A DNA stretch of 64,000 nt from the NCBI GenBank assembly GCA_965200685.1, contig OZ241379.1:3658001-3722000 (forward strand), given 5' to 3'. A model generated the notes under the pieces. It made no database searches. It was not told the DNA's origin and saw nothing but the letters and a program-made list of their open reading frames with translations. The stretch is from Bin5 sp965200685 (GTDB lineage Bacteria; Chloroflexota; Anaerolineae; Caldilineales; Caldilineaceae). A program made the position numbers and the translations under genes. Shown here one piece after another: positions 24,990-34,095 of this stretch. Position 1 is the first letter of the stretch; every line of letters starts with the position of its first letter.

Positions 24990-27893
24990 TCAGTGCTGAA
25001 TGATCGGTAGATACAGAGTTCCGCCAGGGCGTGCCACCTGCACCGCCCCGTCGATCTTCGTCACGCTGATCAGGGCCGCATCCGGCCAGGTGGCCTGGCT
25101 GTCTTGGAGAGTCAGATTGCTATTGCCGACCCCCAAAGCCCTGACTTCTAGGATTGCCAGATGCCCTTCACCGCTGACCCCCTCCTGGGTTCCGCTGGAA
25201 AAGGCCGCAAATCCCGCATGCCCCCGGATATTGTCGATGTCCGGCCCCAACATACGCACAGTGCGCCCAGTACTGCCCAACCAATCGGCCAAGCGTAGGC
25301 TTGCCACCTGTAGCAAAGTTGGATCGTAGGCTAGGCTTGCTTGCAATGCGGCCAGATTTTGGGCATTGCTGGCTTTCAAGATGACCGTTCCTGTCTCGCC
25401 TGGGGCTAGATGCAGCCGACTCGGCTCTAAAAACAAAGTGAGGTCTACACCCGGCCCAGATGCCTGATGACCGGCCATGCGATAGGGTGATTGCCCCTGC
25501 ATGAAGGCCACCTGTTGAATATCCACGATATCGATGTCCCCGTCATTGTCCATATCGTACCGGTCCTCGTACAAATCGTCCTGGGCCCGGCTCTTGCGCC
25601 TGCTCGCCACCCCTTGAATGTCTGCAAGGTCCACATCACCATCGCAATCTGTATCTTCCCGGAGACAGGCGGCAGTGATCTGGAAGGATAGGCCTTGGGA
25701 GCTGGTCGGCACCTCCTTCCCGTTGATGTCCGTGATCTGAAGCGCACTGAAATCAAGCTGCACAAGGCCTGCCGCCAACAGATCGAAGCAGATATTTGCC
25801 AAAGTCCCGGCCCCATCGGGGCCATCTTGGCTGCCAGAGCTGAAAGCGTTGAAAGTCAGCGTTCCCCCTTGGATGTCGGGTGCCATTGAGGACACCCTGC
25901 GGCCTGTGCTGCTGAGGAAGGAGCCAAGGGAAATGGTTGTCCCTGTAAGTAGGGTTGAGGGATAGGTGACGCTGAACTGGAAAGAGCCTAGGTTTTCGAC
26001 ATCCGCGACCTGAAGCGTGAGGCAGGTCTGTTCCGTGTTTAAGGGAATGGTTGGCCTGGAAGTTGCCAAACGTACTAGGGCCTTCACTACAGGCGTCGAC
26101 GTAGGCGTGGGTATCCTCTTTGTCTGGTCGCAGAACGGCAGCCCGAGACGTTCTAGATCGTTCGTAGGCACACTGCCCAGGGCAGGCGGGATACATTCGC
26201 TCAGTAGGTTGCCAGCCATGGACAAGGTCGTCAGATTGGAGAGTCTGCCCAGGGCAGGCGGGATGGCCCCCGTCAGTTGGTTGTGGTCAAAACCCAACCC
26301 CTGTAGCTGGGAGAGATTGCCCAGGTCAGGAGGGATGGCCCCCGTTAGCTGGTTCTGGGTGAAGAACAGATACTGTAGCTGGGAGAGATTGCCCAGTTCG
26401 GCTGGGATGCTGCCCGTCAGTTGGTTGTCATTGAGGAACAAGTACTGTAGTTGGGAGAGATTGCCCAGTGCAGGCGGGATAGTTCCCGTCAGTTGGTTGT
26501 CATTGAGCCACAAAAACCGCAAGTTGGAGAGGTTGCCCAGGTCAGGTGGGATGGCCCCTGTCAATTGGTTCTGGCTGAGTTGCAACATCTGTAACTTGGA
26601 GAGATTGCCCAGCGCAGCAGGGATACTGCCCGTCAGTTGGTCATGGTAGAGATCCAACTTCGTCACATGCGATCCGGAGACAGTAACACCATCCCATTGG
26701 CTTATGGGGCGTTCTACACTCCAGTTCAGTGAAGCACTGCCGGCTAAGGTGTCCCTGATCTCTAAGAGCGTCGCACAATCCGCTACTAAGCCGGGGTCTT
26801 CTGGGTCTGGAATCGCGATGCTGTTGGTACATGCTGATGGGAGCATCTCTTGGTCGCAGAACGGTAGGCCGATATAGAGCAGGTCGTTCGTAGGAACATT
26901 TCTCAAGGCATTCGGGATACAACCGCTCAGTTGGTTGTTGTGGAGGTACAACGATTCGAGCTGGGAGAGGTCGCCCAGTTCGGCCGGGATGCTGCCCGTC
27001 AGGGCGTTGTTGTAGAGGGACAACCACTGTAGCTGGGAGAGATTGCCCAGTTCGGCCGGGATGCTGCCCGTCAGGTTGTTGTTGTAAAGGTTCAATCTCT
27101 GTAACTGGGAGAGGCTGCCCAATGCGGCCGGGATACTGCCCGTCAGGTCGTTGTGGTTGAGGGACACCCTGTGTAGCCGGGAGAGGTCGCCTAGTTCGGC
27201 CGGGATGCTGCCCGTCAGGTCGTTGTAGGAGAGGGACAACCACTGTAGCTGGGAGAGATTGCCCAGTTCGGCCGGGATGCTGCCCGTCAGGTCGTTGTTG
27301 ACGAGAGACACCTTCTGTAATTGGGAGAGGTCGCCCAGTTCGGCCGGGATGCTCCCTGTTAGATTGTTGTTGATGAGGGACAACTTCTGTAGCTGGGAAA
27401 GGCTGCCCAACCCCGTAGGAATCCTCCCCAACAGTCCCTGATTGTCCAGGGTCAACTCTGTCACATGGGAGTGGGAAACAGTGACGCCCTGCCATTGGCC
27501 CATGGGGCGTTCTACACTCCAATTCAATGAGGCACTGCCGCGTAGGGTGTCTCTGATGCCGAGGAGCGTTGTGCAATCTGTAACTAAGCCAGGGACTTCC
27601 GGGTTCGGGACTGCAGTGCTGTTGGAACATGCTGAGGTGGGTGTCGCTGTTGCTGTAGGCTGTGGTATTGTTTTCCCCCGGGTTGGTGTTGCTGTGGATA
27701 TCGTTTGGGCTGCTATGGGGGCAGGTGTTCCTGTGACCATCAAGCCGCTTATCGTAATGGCAACCCAGAGAAAGGTGAGGGCTGACAGAACGACCCGGTC
27801 CGGGCTGCGCTGTCTCTTTCCTGCAACATGCAGGAGGGACGGAACAATCTCTGACGTGTTGCCTGGAGTTTTCTGATTTCGACCGACTGACAT
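24990..27893 (-). CDS. Secreted LRR protein with cohesin-dockerin-cohesin-like tail
   Basis: A 967-residue extracellular protein. After a signal segment (FLWVAITISGLMVTG) and a Thr/Pro linker, two blocks follow, each with an N-cap (CSNSTAVPNPEVPGLV; CTNSIAIPDPEDPGLV) and seven to eight 24-residue LRRs. Then comes a cohesin-like domain (QTCLTLQVADVENLGSFQFS), a dockerin-like pair of calcium loops (DTDCDGDVDLADIQ and DMDNDGDIDIVDIQQVA), a second cohesin-like domain (GTVILKASNAQNLAALQASL) and the tail LYLPIIQH, typical of exported Chloroflexota proteins. The start has AAGGA eight bases upstream. It is probably a scaffold or adhesion protein at the cell surface; the ligand is unknown. It is divergent from the MFS gene. 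Confidence 0.82.
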   Translation of the reverse strand: MSVGRNQKTPGNTSEIVPSLLHVAGKRQRSPDRVVLSALTFLWVAITISGLMVTGTPAPIAAQTISTATPTRGKTIPQPTATATPTSACSNSTAVPNPEVPGLVTDCTTLLGIRDTLRGSASLNWSVERPMGQWQGVTVSHSHVTELTLDNQGLLGRIPTGLGSLSQLQKLSLINNNLTGSIPAELGDLSQLQKVSLVNNDLTGSIPAELGNLSQLQWLSLSYNDLTGSIPAELGDLSRLHRVSLNHNDLTGSIPAALGSLSQLQRLNLYNNNLTGSIPAELGNLSQLQWLSLYNNALTGSIPAELGDLSQLESLYLHNNQLSGCIPNALRNVPTNDLLYIGLPFCDQEMLPSACTNSIAIPDPEDPGLVADCATLLEIRDTLAGSASLNWSVERPISQWDGVTVSGSHVTKLDLYHDQLTGSIPAALGNLSKLQMLQLSQNQLTGAIPPDLGNLSNLRFLWLNDNQLTGTIPPALGNLSQLQYLFLNDNQLTGSIPAELGNLSQLQYLFFTQNQLTGAIPPDLGNLSQLQGLGFDHNQLTGAIPPALGRLSNLTTLSMAGNLLSECIPPALGSVPTNDLERLGLPFCDQTKRIPTPTSTPVVKALVRLATSRPTIPLNTEQTCLTLQVADVENLGSFQFSVTYPSTLLTGTTISLGSFLSSTGRRVSSMAPDIQGGTLTFNAFSSGSQDGPDGAGTLANICFDLLAAGLVQLDFSALQITDINGKEVPTSSQGLSFQITAACLREDTDCDGDVDLADIQGVASRRKSRAQDDLYEDRYDMDNDGDIDIVDIQQVAFMQGQSPYRMAGHQASGPGVDLTLFLEPSRLHLAPGETGTVILKASNAQNLAALQASLAYDPTLLQVASLRLADWLGSTGRTVRMLGPDIDNIRGHAGFAAFSSGTQEGVSGEGHLAILEVRALGVGNSNLTLQDSQATWPDAALISVTKIDGAVQVARPGGTLYLPIIQH

Positions 27894-27954
27894 GACACAT
27901 TTCCTTACACAGATTTTGGGGATTCAATCGTAGTGTGATTCACTTCTCATATAG

Positions 27955-27983
27955 ATTGTATACTACTCACTTGTTGGCCGCAA
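27955..27983 (-). promoter_or_regulatory. Candidate promoter of the LRR-cohesin gene
   Basis: On the minus strand TTGCGG and TACAAT are separated by 17 bases, about 60 bases ahead of the start codon, in the 223-base divergent intergenic region. It matches sigma-70-type spacing, with a weak -35 box. Confidence 0.35.
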
Positions 27984-28026
27984 CTCAACAGTTTCAATGG
28001 ATACGTTCTCCGACGTAGCTACACAA

Positions 28027-28055
28027 TTGCTCTTTGTCCAGAGACAGTTTACAAT
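28027..28055 (+). promoter_or_regulatory. Candidate promoter of the MFS gene
   Basis: TTGCTC and TACAAT separated by 17 bases lie about 60 bases before the MFS start codon. The spacing and -10 box mirror the candidate on the opposite strand of the same divergent region. This is prediction only. Confidence 0.35.
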
Positions 28056-28116
28056 AGATTTTCTGTAGCAACGTCATAGCAGTTGCCCGAAACAGGCAGG
28101 CAAGGATTTCCTTTCT

Positions 28117-29361
28117 ATGCAAGCCATGTCATCCGTCCAGCAGCGGATCACAGCGACAATTTTCGCGACCCAAAGTCTCGCCAGCGCGGCCATGATCGCG
28201 ACATTTACATTAACGCCGATTATTTCCGCTTCTCTGGGCGGCAGTGACACTCTGACCGGCGTGCCCAATACAGTGATGATGCTGGGGCGGGCCGGGGCTG
28301 GCTATCCTTTGGGCTGGTTGATGGACCGAGTGGGGCGACGTGCTGGCCTGTCATTGGGGCTGCTGTTGGCAACAATTGGGATGCTCGTCAGCGTAGCGGC
28401 GATTGGCCTTAGCTCATTTCTGTTGTTTTTGCTCGGCGCAGTGCTGATGGGTGCAGGACGCTCCGCCACAGAGCAAGGGCGCTACGTGGCCGCGGAAATC
28501 TTTCGGCCAGCCCATCGGGCAAAGGTCATCGGCCTGATCGTCTTTGCCGGGACGATTGGTGCTGTAGGAGGGCCGCTGCTGGTCGCACCGGCCACGGCCA
28601 TGGCAACCGCTTTTGGATTCAGTGGGCCTATGGGCCCCTTTTGGGTCGGTGCTGTACTGATGGCACTCGCACTGGTGTTACTGGTTACGAGCTTGCGTCC
28701 GGACCCGAAATTGCTGGCTGTCCAGATCGAACAGGAAGACGCGCCGGCAACCGTTGCTTCTGTCACTGCCATGCGCCCGCTGCGGGAGATATTCGGATTG
28801 GCAGATGTACAGTTGGCCGTCACGGCCATGGTCATCGGGCAACTGGTGATGACACTACTTATGGTCATCGCGCCCCTGCACATGAGCCATGCCAACCATA
28901 CAACACAGGCGATTTCATGGGTGATTATGGCCCACACCTTGGGGATGTTCGGCCTATCGAGTGTCACTGGTTGGCTGGCGGACCGTCTAGGCCAGGTGCC
29001 GATGATCGTAGCTGGGGCATTGGTGCAGATTCTGGCGGCACTTTTGTTGCCCTTATCCGTGGGCATGCCAGTGCTGGTTCTCTCTCTCTTCCTCCTCGGC
29101 TTGGGCTGGAATTTCAGCTTCATCTCCGGCTCGTCCCTCTTGTCAGATACGCTGGAATCCCACGAGCGTGGGCGTATTCAGGGGATCAACGAAGCTCTCG
29201 TCGCAGTAGCATCCGGCATGGGCAGCCTGGGGACTGGCGGTGTCTTTTTGAGCGGTGGCATCATTGCTGTGGCAGGAACTGGCCTCGCCTTTTCCGTGCT
29301 GCTGGGCGCGCTGGCCCTGTGGTTGGGCCGTACACACCTGTTCGCCATCTCAATAAAATGA
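28117..29361 (+). CDS. Major facilitator superfamily transporter
   Basis: A 414-residue protein with about twelve hydrophobic helices. The family signature between helices 2 and 3 is present as GWLMDRVGRRAGLSLGL, and a second related loop, GWLADRLGQVPMI, follows in the second half. A central hydrophilic loop (about residues 200-220) separates the halves. ATG 28117 and ATG 28126 are both possible starts. The substrate cannot be read from the sequence. A class V aminotransferase gene follows 46 bases downstream on the same strand and may be co-expressed. Confidence 0.88.
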   Translation: MQAMSSVQQRITATIFATQSLASAAMIATFTLTPIISASLGGSDTLTGVPNTVMMLGRAGAGYPLGWLMDRVGRRAGLSLGLLLATIGMLVSVAAIGLSSFLLFLLGAVLMGAGRSATEQGRYVAAEIFRPAHRAKVIGLIVFAGTIGAVGGPLLVAPATAMATAFGFSGPMGPFWVGAVLMALALVLLVTSLRPDPKLLAVQIEQEDAPATVASVTAMRPLREIFGLADVQLAVTAMVIGQLVMTLLMVIAPLHMSHANHTTQAISWVIMAHTLGMFGLSSVTGWLADRLGQVPMIVAGALVQILAALLLPLSVGMPVLVLSLFLLGLGWNFSFISGSSLLSDTLESHERGRIQGINEALVAVASGMGSLGTGGVFLSGGIIAVAGTGLAFSVLLGALALWLGRTHLFAISIK

Positions 29362-29407
29362 GCTTTGCATTTCTCAACATCGTACAGAATGCAATCGGAG
29401 TTCTTCT

Positions 29408-30574
29408 ATGGTAGCCCCTCCCAAATTGTTCACCCCCGGCCCTGTTGATCTCTTTGACGAAACGCTAACTGCTCTGGGCCAGCCAGTTCCATCCATGATA
29501 GACAAGCATTGGCTGTGCAAGCATGAGGAACTGGTGGGGATGCTCCAGCAGATTTTCCAGACCCAAAACGATATCTTTGTCATGACAGCACCCGGTTCTG
29601 GTGCCATTGAGACCGGCCTAGCCAGCCTGTTTCAGGCAGGAGAGAAGGTAGCTGTTGTGCGGAATGGTATGTTCGCCGAGCGGCTGATACAGATGCTTAC
29701 CGCCTACCGCTGTGAAATTGTCGCTGTGCCAGGGCCATGGGGGCAAGCAATCGACCTGAATCTGGTGGAAGATATGATGGCACAGCATCGGGATATTGCT
29801 GGCATTGCCGTCGTCGCCAACGAAACCGGGACCGGCGTTTGCAATCCGCTGCAAGAACTGGCGGCCATCGCCCATCAGCATGGCAGCCATATCTTTGTGG
29901 ATGCCATGTCCGCGATGGGCGGCTATGACATACCCGTAGATAACTGGCAACTCGATGTAGTTGCCACCTCATCCAATAAAGCACTGGAGATGGCACCGGG
30001 CCTTGGCCTTGTGTGTGCCAGCGCACGGGCCTGGGAGACCATCGACCACAAGGCGGCCACAGCCAATCGGGGCTGGTATTACAATCTGGCAACCTGGCGG
30101 GCCGCGCGCACACGGCCCTTATTCCCCTTCCCGTCAACACCAGCCACCGCATTGATCGCCGGCCTACATGCCAGTGTCAAGCGCATTGTGGAAGTAGAGA
30201 CCCTAGCGGGTCATTGGGCGCGCTATGCGCGGGCCCAACATGTAGTGCGAGCCGGGCTGCGTGCTCTCGGCTTTGAAATGGTAGTCGCAGATGAAGTGGC
30301 CTCCCCCACGATCACGACAATCTATATGCGAGATGAAATTGAAGATGTGTACGAACTGCGGGACTGGTTGCTGGCAGACCACAATCTGATCATCGCCACG
30401 GCCGGCGGTCCTTTGTCCGGCAAGGTAGCCCGCATCGGGCACATGGGCAAGGCCAGCACCCGGGCCTATCTGCTACTTCTGCTGCAGGCTATTGAAGAGT
30501 TCTTACGCAAGGAAAAGGGTATCCCTGTACCACTGGGGACAAGCCTTGTGGCCCTTGATTGCAATGAGCAGTGA
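29408..30574 (+). CDS. Class V aminotransferase, alanine-glyoxylate type
   Basis: A 388-residue fold-type I PLP enzyme. The N-terminal LFTPGPVDLFDETLTALGQP is characteristic of the alanine-glyoxylate/serine-pyruvate aminotransferase branch, and APGSGAIETGLASLF contacts cofactor phosphate. VDAMSAMGGYDIPVD provides the PLP-ring Asp, and the Schiff-base lysine lies in TSSNKALEMAPGLGLV. ANETGTGVCNPLQE is also typical. It may interconvert glyoxylate or another 2-oxo acid with an amino acid. It is convergent with the following sulfatase gene, 21 bases between stops. Confidence 0.87.
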   Translation: MVAPPKLFTPGPVDLFDETLTALGQPVPSMIDKHWLCKHEELVGMLQQIFQTQNDIFVMTAPGSGAIETGLASLFQAGEKVAVVRNGMFAERLIQMLTAYRCEIVAVPGPWGQAIDLNLVEDMMAQHRDIAGIAVVANETGTGVCNPLQELAAIAHQHGSHIFVDAMSAMGGYDIPVDNWQLDVVATSSNKALEMAPGLGLVCASARAWETIDHKAATANRGWYYNLATWRAARTRPLFPFPSTPATALIAGLHASVKRIVEVETLAGHWARYARAQHVVRAGLRALGFEMVVADEVASPTITTIYMRDEIEDVYELRDWLLADHNLIIATAGGPLSGKVARIGHMGKASTRAYLLLLLQAIEEFLRKEKGIPVPLGTSLVALDCNEQ

Positions 30575-30595
30575 ACTGCAGTTCCTGCCCATCGG

Positions 30596-32026
30596 TCATG
30601 GAGTGCGCCATGTCCCGGCCGCAGTCGGATGATCATAAGGCTCGTCCCCCACTTGGGCCTGCAAGTGCTGTAGTTCCATGGTCAATTCCTCTACCACATC
30701 CGCATAGGCTGGGTCATGGTAGAGATTGTTCAGTTCAAAAGGATCCACCTCCAAATCGAACAGCTCCCATTCCGGTTCTTGGGAGTCGTTGATCGCCCCG
30801 GGTTGATTGAGCGCATCTGCGTAATAATAGATGAGTTTGTAGCGTAGCGTGCGTACACCGTAATGCGCGTAGACATGATGATGTGCTAGATGCATCCAGT
30901 AGCGATAATACATAGATGTCTGCCAGCCCTTGGGCGTTTCGCCCTCCAGCAGAGGACGGAAGCTGCTCCCCTGGAAATGGGCGGGAATCTCCACCCCCGC
31001 ATAGTCTAACAAGGTCGGTGTGAAGTCTACATTGAGGATCATCTGCTCGTTGACTGTCCCGGCCCTGATGTCCTTGGGGTAGCGGATGATGAACGGCATG
31101 CGTAGGGATTCTTCGTACATAAAACGTTTGTCATACCAACCATGATCCCCGAGAAAGAAACCCTGATCTGAAGTGTAGACGACGATTGTATTGTCCGCCA
31201 GCCCTTCCTCTTCGAGATAGTCCAGCAGCCGGCCCACATTGTCGTCAATGGAAGCGACACAACGCAGATAATCTTTGATATAGCGTTGGTACTTCCATTT
31301 CTTCTCTTCCTCCGGCGTCAGGCCTGCTGGCGTGGGCTGTTTGAGGTCGGTGATGGTCATGTCCCGGTCGACGCGCATCTTTGCTGCGGTTGCGGCGGCA
31401 GCCCGGTTGCTGTAATCATCGTTAAATGTTTCCGGGTAGGGGATCTCTTCATCTTCGTATAGCAGCGCGTGTTTTTCGTCCGCTTCCCAGGAACGATGGG
31501 GGGCCTTGTGATGGCACATTAAAAAGAAGGGCCGTTCTGGATCCCGGTTCTGCAACCAGGCCAAGGAGAAGTCGGTGATCAGGTCCGTGACATAGCCGGG
31601 GAATGTCTTGCGTGCGCCCATTTCGATCATGTCCGGGTTGTGATAAAGCCCTTGGCCTGGCAGGACATTCCAGTAATCAAAGCCGGTTGGGTCATTTACC
31701 CCGCCATGACCTAGATGCCATTTGCCGATCATCCCGGTCTGATAGCCGGCGGCCTGCAGCAGTTTGGGCATAGTCACCTGCCGTCCATCTAGGGTGGAGT
31801 CCAGGGTGGTAACGCCGTTGATGTGATTGTATGTACCCGTGAGGATCACTGCGCGGCTGGGTGTGCAGATGGAGTTGGTGCAAAAGCAGTTGTTAAAGCG
31901 CATCCCATCATTGGCTATGCGGTCCAGATGAGGCGTGCGGTTGATGCGGCTGCCATAGCAGCTCATGGCATGGGAAGCGTGGTCGTCCGACATAATATAG
32001 AGGATATTCGGCCGCGAATCGGGCAT
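30596..32026 (-). CDS. Arylsulfatase-type sulfatase with formylglycine motif
   Basis: A 476-residue sulfatase. The nucleophile motif ICTPSRAVILTGTY (Cys54) has the C-x-P-S-R consensus that is converted to formylglycine by an accessory enzyme. Metal ligands lie in NILYIMSDDHASHAMSCYG and VYTSDQGFFLGDHGW, and the supporting Lys/His in MIGKWHLGHGG. No signal peptide is seen, so the enzyme may be cytoplasmic or exported by another route. It probably removes sulfate from sulfated carbohydrates, fitting the neighbouring sugar-catabolic genes. It is divergent from the small Dabb-domain gene. Confidence 0.92.
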   Translation of the reverse strand: MPDSRPNILYIMSDDHASHAMSCYGSRINRTPHLDRIANDGMRFNNCFCTNSICTPSRAVILTGTYNHINGVTTLDSTLDGRQVTMPKLLQAAGYQTGMIGKWHLGHGGVNDPTGFDYWNVLPGQGLYHNPDMIEMGARKTFPGYVTDLITDFSLAWLQNRDPERPFFLMCHHKAPHRSWEADEKHALLYEDEEIPYPETFNDDYSNRAAAATAAKMRVDRDMTITDLKQPTPAGLTPEEEKKWKYQRYIKDYLRCVASIDDNVGRLLDYLEEEGLADNTIVVYTSDQGFFLGDHGWYDKRFMYEESLRMPFIIRYPKDIRAGTVNEQMILNVDFTPTLLDYAGVEIPAHFQGSSFRPLLEGETPKGWQTSMYYRYWMHLAHHHVYAHYGVRTLRYKLIYYYADALNQPGAINDSQEPEWELFDLEVDPFELNNLYHDPAYADVVEELTMELQHLQAQVGDEPYDHPTAAGTWRTP

Positions 32027-32209
32027 AGAACAACTCCTTAAGGACTGGTCAGGTAGTTAGCCCTCCCGTCCGTAGGCGTGGTAGGGCGAAGTGGACCTGT
32101 TATGATATGATAAGGCACAATAACTTGGCACGCATGGTATCAGATGTCCACTGTGAGGGCAAGCCGGGGCTGTCTGGCCATTGACGTACACAATTGTAAA
32201 GGAATCCAA

Positions 32210-32527
32210 ATGACTACACAATCGTATTTGCGCCATGTTGTCCTTTTCCAGTTCAAAGATGGCACAGCCCAGGAGCAGGTCCAGGAGATCGAAGACGCCT
32301 TCCGCAGCCTGCCAGGGGAGATTGACGCCATTCACGATTTTGAATGGGGAACGGATGTCAGCGTTGAGGGCAAGGCCGCTGGCTTTACCCATTGCTTCTT
32401 CGTCACCTTCGCCAGCGCAGCCGACCGGGACACCTATCTGCCCCACCCCGCCCACACAGCCTTCGGCTCGCTCCTGGGACCGCATCTGGAAAAGGTGTTG
32501 GTGGTGGACTACTGGCAGCGAACATAG
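32210..32527 (+). CDS. Dabb (stress-responsive alpha/beta barrel) domain protein
   Basis: A small protein of 105 residues beginning MTTQSYLRHVVLFQFKDG at ATG 32210, with AAAGGA about six bases upstream; an upstream in-frame start gives an implausible extension. The HVVLFQFKDG start, DFEWGTDVSVEGKAAGFTHC centre and final VLVVDYW are the pattern of the dimeric ferredoxin-like Dabb family. Functions vary from cyclases to stress proteins, so the role is not known. It lies between a divergent sulfatase gene and a GNAT gene. Confidence 0.82.
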   Translation: MTTQSYLRHVVLFQFKDGTAQEQVQEIEDAFRSLPGEIDAIHDFEWGTDVSVEGKAAGFTHCFFVTFASAADRDTYLPHPAHTAFGSLLGPHLEKVLVVDYWQRT

Positions 32528-32567
32528 ATCAAGTGGTTCGTGACTGCCATCTAGGGAAAGGGAATCT

Positions 32568-33161
32568 ATGGAACTACAAACTACACGTCTGCGATTACGC
32601 GAGATTGAGGAGGAGGATTGGCTGGTATTCCACGCTCTTCACAGTGACCGAGAAGTAATTCGCTATATCCCGATTGATCTCCCAACAGAAAGAGAAAGCC
32701 AGGAAAGGGTGGCAGAGCATATAGAAGATGCACGTAGGCAGCCACGACGTTACTATGGCTTTGCTGTGGTTGACCGCACGCAAGAAGTAGTCATGGGCTG
32801 GTGTCAATTGTCATGGCATTATGATGTATGGAACTATCTTAAAGGTGAAACTAACCGAGCGGAACTTTCCTATGTACTGCACCGTGGGTGCTGGGGCCAA
32901 GGCATTGCGACTGAAGTCGCCCAACGTCTGTTGCAGTTTGCTTTTGAGGAGATGGACACACATCGCATCTTTGCGACCTGCCTACCTACCAATATTGCCT
33001 CATGGCGTGTCTTGGAAAAGATCGGCATGAAGCAGGAATGGCACCTGCGCCGGTATCTTTGGATACGGGATGGCTGGCACGATAGTTTGCTGTACGGAAT
33101 CAGCGACCATACATATAGGCAACGACAATTGGACACGAACGAGCAAGACAGGATACAGTGA
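32568..33161 (+). CDS. GNAT acetyltransferase, RimJ/RimL-like
   Basis: A 197-residue protein starting MELQTTRLRLREIEEEDWL, the usual opening of RimJ/RimL-type N-acetyltransferases. The acetyl-CoA site is seen in RGCWGQGIATEVAQRLLQFA, and the C-terminal TNIASWRVLEKIGMKQE is a hallmark of this branch. It transfers acetyl to an N-terminus or small molecule; the target is unknown. GGGAA precedes the start. The DNA is slightly more AT-rich than its neighbours. The stop is 39 bases before a small gene of unknown function. Confidence 0.87.
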   Translation: MELQTTRLRLREIEEEDWLVFHALHSDREVIRYIPIDLPTERESQERVAEHIEDARRQPRRYYGFAVVDRTQEVVMGWCQLSWHYDVWNYLKGETNRAELSYVLHRGCWGQGIATEVAQRLLQFAFEEMDTHRIFATCLPTNIASWRVLEKIGMKQEWHLRRYLWIRDGWHDSLLYGISDHTYRQRQLDTNEQDRIQ

Positions 33162-33200
33162 CCTGTGGCCACGCGCTGAAGTGTACTGACGATTGGGAAG

Positions 33201-33611
33201 ATGGCAGCAGAAATTGATTCGGAATTGATCCCCGGGGCCGTCTATCGTTTTGGCCGCACGAAAGAGATTCGCTATTATCGGGCAGAGCGTACTCGTTCCG
33301 GCCTTGATTTCCTCTATCCAATCCGTGTCAGCGGTTCCCGGATTGTGGATATCGCGGCCGATGGGCGAGAATATGTTGTGCTCTATCTGATGACCAAGTG
33401 GGGCAAATTGGCCGCCGGCGGCTACTGGTTGAATCCCCGGCAGTTGTTTGAGAAAGCATATGTTACCGATGCAACGCCGGCCGACTTGGTGCTGGTTGCC
33501 GAACGGGTTGAAGACCTGCCGGACGCACATCTGCTGCTGGATGATATACTCAATCGGGCAGATGTGTATGTGGATATGGACGTGTGGGGCAGTGCCCTCG
33601 GGGAATCGTGA
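33201..33611 (+). CDS. Hypothetical protein, 136 residues
   Basis: I do not recognise this protein. It begins MAAEIDSELIPGAVYRFGRT and is acidic, especially toward the C-terminus (PDAHLLLDDILNRADVYVDM). There is no membrane segment, signal or known motif. Codon usage resembles the neighbouring genes and the gene fits snugly between the GNAT gene and hisI on the same strand, 22 bases before the latter, so it is probably real and possibly co-transcribed. Confidence 0.65.
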   Translation: MAAEIDSELIPGAVYRFGRTKEIRYYRAERTRSGLDFLYPIRVSGSRIVDIAADGREYVVLYLMTKWGKLAAGGYWLNPRQLFEKAYVTDATPADLVLVAERVEDLPDAHLLLDDILNRADVYVDMDVWGSALGES

Positions 33612-33633
33612 TTCAATCAAGGTGTGAGGTAAA

Positions 33634-34059
33634 ATGATGCGCGGAAGAGAGGAAGGGACAGCACTCGCCTTAGATTTCGGCAAATTGCAAGCCATTGGCC
33701 GGGGGGATACGGCTGTCGTACCGGTAGCTGTACAGGACGTAGACAGCAAAGAGGTTCTGATTCTGGCATATGCCAACCAGGAAGCACTACACTACACCCT
33801 GACCCAAGGGGTGGCGGCTTTTTGGAGTACATCCCGCAATGAATTGTGGGTGAAGGGGGCTACCTCCGGCGACAGCTTGGAACTGACCGAAGTGCGGGTC
33901 AACTGTGAACAGAACTCCCTGCTCTATCTGGTGCGTCCACTGGGTGCCGGTGCCTGCCACACAAAAGAGGCGGACGGCACACCCCGCGCGAGCTGCTTTT
34001 ACCGGCGCATTGAAAACGGACAGTTGATATTTGTAACACCAGCAACCTGTGGCCAGTAA
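33634..34059 (+). CDS. hisI: Phosphoribosyl-AMP cyclohydrolase
   Basis: Opens the purine ring of phosphoribosyl-AMP, third step of histidine synthesis. The 141-residue, single-domain protein has ILAYANQEALHYTLTQGVAA, FWSTSRNELWVKGATSGDS and the zinc cysteines in GAGACHTKEADG and RASCFYRR. The usual metal-binding DCDxD motif reads VNCEQNSLLYLV, so the Cys is kept while the acidic residues are Asn, Glu and Asn. No HisE (PRA-PH) domain is fused. GAGG is just ahead of the start. hisG follows 36 bases later. Confidence 0.9.
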   Translation: MMRGREEGTALALDFGKLQAIGRGDTAVVPVAVQDVDSKEVLILAYANQEALHYTLTQGVAAFWSTSRNELWVKGATSGDSLELTEVRVNCEQNSLLYLVRPLGAGACHTKEADGTPRASCFYRRIENGQLIFVTPATCGQ

Positions 34060-34095
34060 CTGCAGGAACGGATCATCGTCTAGGAGAACCTATCT

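Noticed and set aside
26641..27927. A 428-codon minus-strand frame overlapping the LRR-cohesin gene
   Set aside because: It is the alternative frame of periodic LRR DNA; its translation (QPLPATEVVP-like repeats) has no family features.
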